DNA of 9,352 nucleotides from Candidatus Omnitrophota bacterium (GCA_028716305.1 JAQUQA010000019.1:1-9352); one strand, 5' to 3'; counted from the stretch's first letter, positions 1 to 6,810 are shown. The notes: generated from the sequence alone by a model not told the origin. Program-made: numbers and translations.

Positions 1-19
1 CGCTAAAAAATTATCCGGA

Positions 20-1096
20 TTATTCTTTATTCTTGAATATATCCTTCATTTGTCTGCCGAAATTTTCAAAATCCTCGACCATATTCGAGATCTTATTGAT
101 CAGCTGGTCCGTCGGCTGGTTGGCAAGGTTCTGTACTGCCGCCTGGAGGATCGCCTTCTTTAATTCCGCGATGCTGACCTGGGGCCGGTCAAAAAGAGTA
201 TTAATAGTGAAGTTAAGCTGAATATTGCCATTGGCATCGGCAAAGAGGTCCAGGGTCTTTTTCGTGAAATCCAGAGTGGGAAGTTCCGCCTCTTGCGCCT
301 CATCCTCTTGCGTGTAAACAAGATCGGTTAGCCGCAGATCACTGTTGATCGCCAGGGCGTTATTTTTTGCCTTAAACAGCGAGAGCAGATTGAGTTTTGC
401 CGATGATAATTTTTTTTCCGAGATAAAATCTCCGTAATACGCCGAAAAATAAGTTATATCCAGGTCATTAACTTTAAAAGTAAGGTCCATATCTTTTGCG
501 CGGAAATCGATCCACCCCTCTGCCGAGGCCCCTCCCAGGGGCTTTTCCTGCGGATCGATCAATTCTCCGGAAAAATTAATTTTCGCATTCAAGGAGGTAA
601 GCGGAAAAAAAGCCTTGTTGATCCGCAGGTCTATTTTATGCATAACGGTTTCCAGGGCCTCCTGCCGTATCGACTGGTCAAGATAACTGAACCTGCCGTT
701 ATTTATTGCCAGGCCGGTCAGGATCAGCTGCGGGCCGGATTGCGATGCGAGTACCGGAAGGTTTAATGTTCCATCCGGGTATTTAACCAGGTTAAACTGC
801 GGCCCTTCCAGCTGTAAGTCGCTGATCACCAGTTTCCCCGCCAGCAGGCCGAGCAGCTGGGGAGTAAAAGAAATTTCTTTCGCCTTTGCCAGGTCCCCAA
901 CCTGCAGATTAACCACCCGCACGGAAAAAGGCAGGCGCAGGCCGATCGAATCCAGCTTAACCGGCATCTTCAGGGTTTCTTCCATCCGGCTGGTAACTAT
1001 TCGTTTCCCGTGAACCGCCAGCAATATGCCTGCGGCGGCAAAGAAAGCCAGGAAGATTACAAGTAACCATATTAGTACTTTGATAAATTTTTTCAT
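20..1096 (-). CDS. AsmA/DUF748-like membrane-anchored protein
   Basis: A 358-residue protein of the broad AsmA/TamB/DUF748 type, proposed from sequence style only. One hydrophobic segment at about residues 5-27 follows a Lys-rich N-terminus (MKKFIK), giving a signal anchor with the bulk of the protein in the periplasm. The region after it fits the family pattern of short beta strands, and residues 96-114 resemble the repeated family phrase 'LEGP-x-x-x-LVK..DGTLNLP'. The last ~50 residues are predicted helical and charged (ending FKNKE). Family members are thought to act in outer-membrane biogenesis or lipid transport between membranes; no specific role can be given here. It is short compared with full AsmA or TamB proteins. 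The ATG start has only a weak AGGA 13 nt upstream, and that tetramer lies inside the adjoining heptamer repeat. It is the last gene in the window on this strand; the stop is followed by 19 bases with no clear terminator. Confidence 0.65.
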   Translation of the reverse strand: MKKFIKVLIWLLVIFLAFFAAAGILLAVHGKRIVTSRMEETLKMPVKLDSIGLRLPFSVRVVNLQVGDLAKAKEISFTPQLLGLLAGKLVISDLQLEGPQFNLVKYPDGTLNLPVLASQSGPQLILTGLAINNGRFSYLDQSIRQEALETVMHKIDLRINKAFFPLTSLNAKINFSGELIDPQEKPLGGASAEGWIDFRAKDMDLTFKVNDLDITYFSAYYGDFISEKKLSSAKLNLLSLFKAKNNALAINSDLRLTDLVYTQEDEAQEAELPTLDFTKKTLDLFADANGNIQLNFTINTLFDRPQVSIAELKKAILQAAVQNLANQPTDQLINKISNMVEDFENFGRQMKDIFKNKE

Positions 1097-1106
1097 AATA
1101 TGTATT

Positions 1107-1260
1107 AAATCCTAAGCACTAAGCACTAAATCCTAAACAAATCCTAATGTTCTAATGACCAAAGGCTTAAAACAGAGATTTTTATAAGTTAACGTTTTTG
1201 TTATTTGAATTTTGGTCATTTGTACATTGTTTAGGATTTAGGGTTTAGAATTTAGGATTT
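1107..1260. repeat. heptamer-periodic imperfect inverted repeat (NIL/asmA-like spacer)
   Basis: Nearly the whole spacer is built from 7-bp units. The left arm (about 1107-1172) carries plus-strand units such as AAATCCT (1107, 1128, 1139), AAGCACT (1114 and 1121, exact tandem) and AATGACC (1154). The right arm (about 1194-1260) carries units such as TTTAGGA (1230, 1251), TTTAGGG (1237) and TTTAGAA (1244). The right arm is the degenerate reverse complement of the left: both contain CCTAAAC and AATGACC in the same order when folded. The left arm has one extra AAATCCT unit, so the arms differ by exactly seven bases. The central loop is about 1173-1193. The right arm overlaps the end of the NIL-domain gene and supplies its final codons and TAA stop. 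There is no T-tract, so it is not a classical intrinsic terminator. Confidence 0.8.
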
Positions 1261-1485
1261 CTCCTCCTGTATCTTCTGGATCTTGATCCCCTTGCTTTCC
1301 AGGTATGCGAAGGTCCGCTTAAGTTCCGGCTCCTCCGCCTCAAATTGCAGGATTGCCCATCCGTCGGACATCGAAAACGAGGCCTCGATAATGTTCAATT
1401 GAATATCAAAATTCTTGCAGATATAACAGATTACCGAATCATCTTTTAACTCTCCGGGGAACGCCAAACCAACCGAAATCTGCAT
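1252..1485 (-). CDS. small stand-alone NIL (ACT-like) domain protein
   Basis: A 77-residue protein that is almost entirely one NIL domain, the ACT-like ligand-binding fold best known at the C-terminus of the methionine importer ATPase MetN and in some ferredoxin-like proteins. The family signature is visible: 'LAFPGEL' at residues 7-13, 'FDIQLNIIEA' at 26-35, a Gly-Trp turn at 42-43 followed by a hydrophobic strand, then a helix and the terminal 'YLESKGIKIQKI' strand. No other domain, signal or membrane segment is present. An unusual C-x-x-C (Cys20, Cys23) sits in the first helix. The start is supported by AAGGAG 7 nt upstream, in the 17-bp gap after dnaE, so the gene is probably cotranscribed with the polymerase. 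By analogy with MetN it may bind an amino acid such as methionine, but no partner transporter is seen and the function is unknown. Its last codons and stop are part of a heptamer repeat. Confidence 0.78.
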   Translation of the reverse strand: MQISVGLAFPGELKDDSVICYICKNFDIQLNIIEASFSMSDGWAILQFEAEEPELKRTFAYLESKGIKIQKIQEEKS

Positions 1486-1502
1486 GCATAAACTCCTTTT
1501 TT

Positions 1503-4500
1503 CTATATAACCAGCGAAAGCCGCTCCGCCCCGATCAGGCTCTCAATATCCTTAATCAACTGTTCGGAAGTAGAAATATAATAGTTATCACCAACCAGCA
1601 GCTGGACCCGGGATTTCGCCGGAGTATGCAGATGCAGGTATATCGGCGTCTGGCCGCGCGACGAAGAAAGTATCTGTTTCAAACTCTCGAAAATATTTTC
1701 CTGTAACCCGGAAAGGTTGATGTTGATCGCCGAAATCATCTTGTAGATCTGCTCGATAGGAATCATATCATTGACCAGGATCTTGGGCGTCTCCTCTTTC
1801 AGGTTCAGCGTCCCGGAAGCCAGGACCACGGTATTCGGCAGGACATAACGGGAGATCTTCGCAAAGGTGCGCGGAAAAACCAGGGCCTCTACCACCCCTT
1901 CCAAGTCCTCCAGCTTCAGAATGGCCATCTTCTCCTGCTTGGCACGGGTGATAGTATGTTTTACCTTTGCGATAAAGGCGACAATCTTGATCTCTTCTTC
2001 ATCTTTATGCGTGCCTAATTTAGCGATTGAGGTGGTGGCAAACCTTTTCAGGCTGGCGGCATACCTGGCCAGCGGGTGGCCGGTAACGTAAAACCCGAGC
2101 ATTTCTTTTTCAAAGGCCAGGACCTGGGGTTCCGGCCATTCCCTGACCTGCGGAAGATTGTCGATCTGTTTCTTGAACCCATTATGCTGTAACCCCTGGT
2201 CAAAGAAAGAAAGCTGCCCCTTGGCTTTTTCTTTCTGGGAACGGGAAGCCGATTCCATCAGATGCTCCAGGCCGGCGACCATCTGTGCCCGCGGCATACG
2301 AAAAATATCCAGCGCCCCGCATTTTATCAGGCTCTCTAAAACCTTCTTGTTCACCAACCTCAGGTCAATCCGGCTGCAGAGGTCCTGCAAAGAAACAAAA
2401 TGCCCGTTTTTTCTGGCCTCGACAATCGATTCTACCGCCCCGGCACCGACGTTCTTGACGGCCAATAGCCCGAAACGGATGGTCTTCTCGTCAATTACCC
2501 TAAAGAGGGCTTCGCTCTCGTTGATATCGGGCGGCAGGATCTGGATCCCCATTTTTTCCGCTTCCGCGACATACTCCACGATCTTATCGGTATTATCACG
2601 TTCCGAGGTAAGCAACGCGCACATGAATTCCACCGGATAATTGGCCTTAAGGTAAGCCGTGCGGAAAGAGATCATGGCGTAGGCGGCGCTGTGAGATTTA
2701 TTGAAACCGTACCCGGAAAAATATTCGATCAGGTCGAAGATTTTGGAGGCCACAGATTCTTTGATCCCGTTTTTTACGCAGCCGACGAGAAAGTGCTTAC
2801 GCTCCTTCTCCATTACCTCCGGGATCTTCTTGCCCATGGCCTTGCGCAACAAATCTGCCTGGGCCAGGCTGAAACCCGCCAACAGCGAAGCGATCTGCAT
2901 GATCTGCTCCTGATAAACCATGATCCCGTAAGTTTCCTTGAGCACGCTCTCCAGCTTGGGATGCTCATACCGGATGGGGACGAGATTATGCTTACGCTTG
3001 ATAAAATCATCAAGCATGCCGGAGCCGATCGGGCCGGGACGATAAAGCGCCAATAAAGCGATCAGGTCTTCGAACCTCTCGGGTTCCAGCTTGCGCAGCA
3101 GGTCACGCATCCCCGAACTTTCTACCTGAAAAACCCCGATTGTCCTGGCCGCGGCAAGCAGCTTATAGGTGTTGGGATCGTCCAGCGGTAAATTGTTTAT
3201 ATCCAGCTCCACTCCCTTGGTCTTGCGGAGGATCTTTACCGTCTGGTCGATCACCGTGAGGGTCCTTAAACCCAGGAAATCAACTTTTAACAGACCGATC
3301 TTCTCCAGCACCGACATGCTGTAACCGGTAGTGATCTGGTCGTCCTGCGATTTGAACAAAGGCATGTAACTGTTCAGCGCCTTATCGGCGATCACCACCC
3401 CGGCGGCATGGATCGAGGCGTGGCGGTTGAGCCCTTCCAGGGAAAGCGCGGTTTTTATCAGCTGGGTAACCTGGGAATCATTTTTATACAGATTATTCAA
3501 TTCCGGTTCGCTGGTCAAAGCGTCTTTTAAGGTCATCCCGGGATCAGGAGGGATCATCTTGGCGATCCGGTCAACGTCGGCATAGGCCATTCCCATTACC
3601 CGGCCGACATCGCGGACCACGGCCCGCGCCTGCATCGTCCCAAAAGTGATTACCTGCGCGACGTTTTCCCGGCCGTATTTTTTCGTCACGTATTCGATGA
3701 CTTCCTGCCTTCTTTCATAACAGAAATCGATATCGATATCCGGAAGGCCGATACGTTCAGGATTAAGGAAACGCTCAAAAAGCAACCCGTATTTTAAGGG
3801 ATCGATATCGGTGATCCCCAAAAGATAGCTTACCAGGCTTCCCGCGGCGGAACCCCTTCCCGGCCCGACCGGAATGCCGTTTTTCTTGGCGTAACGGATA
3901 AAATCAGAGACAATCAGGAAGTAGCTGGTAAATCCCATACTTTTTATGATTGAGAGCTCGTGCTTAAGCCTTTCCGCGACTACAGGGGTGGCCACGGCAT
4001 CCGCGTACCTGAGCTTAAGCCCTTCCTGGCAGAGCTCCGCCAGATATCCATCCTTGGTCTTTTCCGGAGGCGGTTCGAATTTCGGCAGGTGAATTTTGGA
4101 AAAATCCAGTTCCAGATTGCAGCGGGAGGCGATCTCCAGGGAATTTTGCACGGCCCCGGGATAATCCTGAAAGATCTTTTTCATCTCTTCCGGAGACTTA
4201 AAATAAAACTCTTCGGTTTGAAAACGCATCCGGTTTGGATCATCCAGGGTGGCCTGGGTCTGTATGCAAAGCAGGGCTTCATGCGCGCGGGCATGTTCCT
4301 TGTTCAGATAATGCACGTCGTTGGTAGCCACCAGGCTAAGGCCCAATTCCCGGGAAATCCTCACCAGGCCTTCGTTAACGGTCTTTTGTTCGGGGATACC
4401 ATTCTCCTGCACCTCCAGAAATAGATTCTCCTTGCCCAGTATCTGCAGATATTCATCCGCGCATTTAAGCGCGTCATTGTAACGCTTCTGGAGCAAAAGC

Positions 4501-4943
4501 TGCGGGACCTCTCCTTTTAAACAGGCAGTCAATCCAATCAACCCTTCTTTGTGCAGGGAAAGAACCTCTTTATCTATGCGCGGCCGGTAATAGAACCCTT
4601 CCAGGTAACCGATGGAAACCAGCTTCATCAAATTCTGATAGCCGTTTTCATCTTTGGCCAGGAGGATCAGGTGATAAGAGGCATCCTCGATACCCTGGCT
4701 GGACTTCTCCAGGCGGTTTTTCGGCGCCACGTAAACCTCACAGCCGAGGATTGGCTTGATCCCCGCTTTCTGCGCCTCAAGATAGAACTCGATGTTTCCG
4801 AACATGTTCCCATGATCGGTGATCGCCAGGGAATCCATTTTATATTGCTTGGCCAGTGCCAGGAGTTCCGGGATACGGCAGGCGCCGTCAAGAAGGCTGT
4901 ATTGGGTGTGCAGGTGCAGATGGATAAAATCGCTTCGCGGCAT
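1503..4943 (-). CDS. dnaE: DNA polymerase III alpha subunit (replicative polymerase)
   Basis: Full-length DnaE of 1146 residues, close to the usual ~1160, acting as the 5'-3' polymerase of the replisome. Domains in order: an N-terminal PHP domain (1 to about 270) opening with HLHLHTQYSLLDG; the C-family polymerase core with the acidic motif PDIDIDF (401-407) and the third catalytic Asp in KVDFLGLRTLT (Asp555); the GPGRGSAAGS nucleotide-binding stretch; the tandem helix-hairpin-helix region; an internal beta-clamp-binding motif QLSFF (910-914); then an OB fold and a C-terminal domain. The PHP metal site looks complete (His10, His12, Asp19, His44, Glu69, His91, Cys141, Asp209, His211), the state known from proofreading-competent DnaE1 of mycobacteria, unlike the degenerate E. 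coli PHP. The chosen ATG gives the normal family N-terminus but has no Shine-Dalgarno sequence: the bases just before it are TTATAATC at the edge of a heptamer array. The stop is TAG, 17 bp before the NIL gene. Confidence 0.98.
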   Translation of the reverse strand: MPRSDFIHLHLHTQYSLLDGACRIPELLALAKQYKMDSLAITDHGNMFGNIEFYLEAQKAGIKPILGCEVYVAPKNRLEKSSQGIEDASYHLILLAKDENGYQNLMKLVSIGYLEGFYYRPRIDKEVLSLHKEGLIGLTACLKGEVPQLLLQKRYNDALKCADEYLQILGKENLFLEVQENGIPEQKTVNEGLVRISRELGLSLVATNDVHYLNKEHARAHEALLCIQTQATLDDPNRMRFQTEEFYFKSPEEMKKIFQDYPGAVQNSLEIASRCNLELDFSKIHLPKFEPPPEKTKDGYLAELCQEGLKLRYADAVATPVVAERLKHELSIIKSMGFTSYFLIVSDFIRYAKKNGIPVGPGRGSAAGSLVSYLLGITDIDPLKYGLLFERFLNPERIGLPDIDIDFCYERRQEVIEYVTKKYGRENVAQVITFGTMQARAVVRDVGRVMGMAYADVDRIAKMIPPDPGMTLKDALTSEPELNNLYKNDSQVTQLIKTALSLEGLNRHASIHAAGVVIADKALNSYMPLFKSQDDQITTGYSMSVLEKIGLLKVDFLGLRTLTVIDQTVKILRKTKGVELDINNLPLDDPNTYKLLAAARTIGVFQVESSGMRDLLRKLEPERFEDLIALLALYRPGPIGSGMLDDFIKRKHNLVPIRYEHPKLESVLKETYGIMVYQEQIMQIASLLAGFSLAQADLLRKAMGKKIPEVMEKERKHFLVGCVKNGIKESVASKIFDLIEYFSGYGFNKSHSAAYAMISFRTAYLKANYPVEFMCALLTSERDNTDKIVEYVAEAEKMGIQILPPDINESEALFRVIDEKTIRFGLLAVKNVGAGAVESIVEARKNGHFVSLQDLCSRIDLRLVNKKVLESLIKCGALDIFRMPRAQMVAGLEHLMESASRSQKEKAKGQLSFFDQGLQHNGFKKQIDNLPQVREWPEPQVLAFEKEMLGFYVTGHPLARYAASLKRFATTSIAKLGTHKDEEEIKIVAFIAKVKHTITRAKQEKMAILKLEDLEGVVEALVFPRTFAKISRYVLPNTVVLASGTLNLKEETPKILVNDMIPIEQIYKMISAININLSGLQENIFESLKQILSSSRGQTPIYLHLHTPAKSRVQLLVGDNYYISTSEQLIKDIESLIGAERLSLVI

Positions 4944-4953
4944 GATTATAACT

Positions 4954-5110
4954 TAAAGTTCAAAAGGCAAAGAGCAAAACTAAAATTCAAAACGTAAAAC
5001 TTAAAAAATATGAGTAAACTATGAAAATCCGCGGTGTTATAAGCTTTAAGTTTTGCGTTTCGTTTTGCGTTTTGCGCTTTCGTTTTGCGTTTTGCTCTTT
5101 GCGTTTTACG
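4954..5110. repeat. heptamer-periodic imperfect inverted repeat (guaA/dnaE spacer)
   Basis: Both halves of the spacer are heptamer arrays. On the plus strand, seven consecutive units occupy 4961-5009, each with an A-run in the same phase (for example CAAAAGG at 4961, AAAACGT at 4989, AAAACTT at 4996). The right half (5045-5110) is T-rich: TTTTGCG at 5051, 5063, 5070 and 5083, CTTTGCG at 5097 and TTTTACG at 5104, with two shorter joints (5 and 6 bp). The halves are complementary over parts of their length. The best matches are a perfect 14-bp pair (4967-4980 with 5089-5102) and a perfect 10-bp pair (4996-5005 with 5045-5054). The loop is about 5006-5044. The right half stops 6 bp short of the guaA stop codon and the left half ends next to the dnaE start. 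No T-tract follows the structure in the direction of transcription. Confidence 0.82.
5061..5100. repeat. 20-bp tandem duplication inside the heptamer array
   Basis: Bases 5061-5080 and 5081-5100 are two adjacent copies of a 20-bp unit beginning CGTTTTGCG. They differ only at 5076/5096 (G versus T). Each copy equals roughly three heptamers minus one base, so this looks like a recent local duplication superimposed on the older 7-bp periodicity of the guaA/dnaE spacer. Confidence 0.85.
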
Positions 5111-5116
5111 CTGTTA

Positions 5117-6664
5117 TTATTCCCACTCAATCGTCGCGGGAGGCTTGGAACTTATGTCGTAGACAACGCGGTTGACGCCTTTTACTTCGTTGATAATGCG
5201 ATTAGATATTCTTTCCAGGATCTCATAAGGTATTTTTGCCCAGTCGGCGGTCATCCCGTCAAGCGAGGTAACGCAACGCAGGGCAACCACGTTTTCATAC
5301 GTACGCTCATCACCCATCACCCCTACGCTCTTGATCGGAAGTAATACGGCAAAAGACTGCCAGATCTGTTCATAGAGACCGTGCTTTTTTATTTCTTCCA
5401 CTACCCTGCGGTCGACCTCACGCAGCAGCTCCAGGCGCTCTCTGGTGACTTCTCCGATAATCCGGATCGCCAGCCCCGGACCGGGGAACGGCTGCCTGAA
5501 AAGAATCGTTTCCGGAAGACTTAAAACCCTGCCGATCTGGCGCACCTCATCCTTGAAAAGGTCCCTTAACGGCTCCAGGAGCTTGAGTTTCATGTGCGCC
5601 GGCAATCCCCCGACGTTATGATGACTCTTGATCCTGCTCGAAGGGGCGCCCGTGGGAGAGATCGACTCAATGACATCAGGATAAAGCGTTCCCTGGGCCA
5701 AATACTTCACCCCTTTTACCTTTTCCGCTTCTTCTTCAAAGACCTTTACAAATTCATTACCGATGACCTTTCTTTTTTCTTCCGGATCGGTGATTCCTTT
5801 TAAACGCTCCAGGAACCGCTTGCTCCTGTCGACGTAATCAAGGTTCAGATGGTACATATTGCGGAAAACCGCTTTGATCTGCTGCGGCTCGTCTCTTCTT
5901 AAAACGCCGTTATCGATAAAAATACACCTTAAGTTCCTGCCGATTGCCCGGTGGATCAACAAGGCGGCAACTGAAGAGTCTACTCCGCCGCTTAGACCCA
6001 GGACAACCTTGTCTTTCTTGCCGACGGTTTTTTTGATATTATCAATACTCTCCTTGACAAAAGACTGCATCGTCCAGCGGCTCAGGCAACCGCAGACCTT
6101 AAAGAGAAAATTACTGATGATCTGGTTTCCTTTTTCTGTATGCGTAACCTCGGGGTGAAACTGCACCCCGTAGATCTTGCGTTGACGATGGGTGATCGAA
6201 GAAATCGGGGAATTCATAGTATGAGAACTGATCATAAATCCGGCCGGCTTCTTGGTAATATAATCCCCGTGGCTCGCCCAACAGGTAAAATTACCGGGAA
6301 CCTGGCTGAAAAGGTCGCGGTTATCGTCAATAAAAAGCTCGGTCTTACCGAATTCCCTTTCTTTGGTGTGCCGGACTTTCCCGCCAAGCATTTCCGTGAT
6401 CACCTGCATGCCGTAGCAGATCCCCAGAATCGGTACCCCTAATTTAAAAATTCCTTTATCGGGAAGAGGGCGCTTCTTTTTATCGGTCACCGAAGCCGGG
6501 CCTCCGGAAAGGATCAGCCCCTTGGGCTGCAACGCGGCGATCTCTTTGGCCGGGGTATTATAGGGAATGATCCGGGAAAATACCTTGTTTTCCCGCACCC
6601 TCCGGGCAATCAACTGTGTGTACTGCGAACCGAAATCCAAAATCAATATTGTCTGTCTTCCCAT
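5117..6664 (-). CDS. guaA: GMP synthase (glutamine-hydrolysing)
   Basis: A 515-residue two-domain enzyme that aminates XMP to GMP using glutamine and ATP in the cytoplasm. The N-terminal class I glutamine amidotransferase (about 1-190) begins ILDFGSQYTQLIARRVRE and has the catalytic triad Cys83 (GICYGMQ), His170 and Glu172 (FHPEVTH). The ATP pyrophosphatase domain follows, with its P-loop SGGVDSS at 225-231. The C-terminal dimerisation/XMP-binding domain ends in the conserved KPPATIEWE. Length and all key motifs are normal. The start is well supported: AGGAG sits about 7 nt before the ATG at 6664. It lies 146 bp after guaB3 in the same direction, so the two enzymes of the IMP-to-GMP branch are neighbours, though separated by a heptamer array rather than tightly coupled. 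The tandem TAA TAA stop abuts the next heptamer array. Confidence 0.98.
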   Translation of the reverse strand: MGRQTILILDFGSQYTQLIARRVRENKVFSRIIPYNTPAKEIAALQPKGLILSGGPASVTDKKKRPLPDKGIFKLGVPILGICYGMQVITEMLGGKVRHTKEREFGKTELFIDDNRDLFSQVPGNFTCWASHGDYITKKPAGFMISSHTMNSPISSITHRQRKIYGVQFHPEVTHTEKGNQIISNFLFKVCGCLSRWTMQSFVKESIDNIKKTVGKKDKVVLGLSGGVDSSVAALLIHRAIGRNLRCIFIDNGVLRRDEPQQIKAVFRNMYHLNLDYVDRSKRFLERLKGITDPEEKRKVIGNEFVKVFEEEAEKVKGVKYLAQGTLYPDVIESISPTGAPSSRIKSHHNVGGLPAHMKLKLLEPLRDLFKDEVRQIGRVLSLPETILFRQPFPGPGLAIRIIGEVTRERLELLREVDRRVVEEIKKHGLYEQIWQSFAVLLPIKSVGVMGDERTYENVVALRCVTSLDGMTADWAKIPYEILERISNRIINEVKGVNRVVYDISSKPPATIEWE

Positions 6665-6700
6665 GAGTGTCTCCTAGATTATAATTCAGAGTTACTAATT

Positions 6701-6810
6701 AGTCACAAGTCACAGGACACAAGTTCGTTCGGCGTTCGGCGTGAGGCGTTCGGCGTAAAAGCTTTTCACTTTAAACTTAAACTTTGCGCTTTATGCTTTG
6801 CGCTTTACGC
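6701..6810. repeat. mixed heptamer arrays (guaB3/guaA spacer)
   Basis: Three heptamer families succeed each other on the plus strand. AGTCACA occurs at 6701 and 6708 with the variant GGACACA at 6715. GTTCGGC occurs at 6727, 6734 and 6748 with the variant GTGAGGC at 6741, an uninterrupted run of four units (6727-6754). A T-rich family begins about 6762 and ends with four in-phase units, CTTTGCG (6782, 6796), CTTTATG (6789) and CTTTACG (6803). One 6-bp unit at 6776 breaks the phase. GCGTAAAAGC (6753-6762) can pair with GCTTTACGC (6802-6810), but there is no long inverted repeat as in the other two spacers. On the coding strand the guaB3 TAA is the first part of the array's first unit. Nothing resembling a terminator or strong promoter is seen in this spacer. 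Confidence 0.8.

Noticed and set aside
10..24. ATCCGGAT palindrome at the end of the asmA-like gene, followed by T-rich sequence on the minus strand
   Set aside because: The self-complementary core is only 8 bp and has no loop, so it is too short to be called a terminator.
1107..1260. Inverted repeat considered as an insertion sequence remnant or MITE
   Set aside because: There is no clear target-site duplication or transposase fragment, and the arms are internally periodic, unlike typical terminal inverted repeats.
2691..3056. Plus-strand open frames inside dnaE and other genes (also about 4551-4997 and 7417-7992)
   Set aside because: They lie opposite conserved minus-strand genes and their translations show no family motifs. 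They are antisense shadows.
4945..4950. TATAAT hexamer (minus strand) one base before the dnaE ATG
   Set aside because: A transcript from it would begin inside the coding sequence after the start codon, so it cannot be the promoter for the chosen dnaE start.
1107..5110. Repeat arrays considered as a CRISPR
   Set aside because: There are no direct repeats of 23-40 bp separated by unique spacers. The period is 7 bp and the arrays are palindromic overall.
6678..6683. TATAAT hexamer (minus strand) just before guaA
   Set aside because: Initiation from it would fall within the guaA Shine-Dalgarno sequence, and the only -35-like hexamer (TTGTGA) is 19 bp away. Probably chance in AT-rich DNA.
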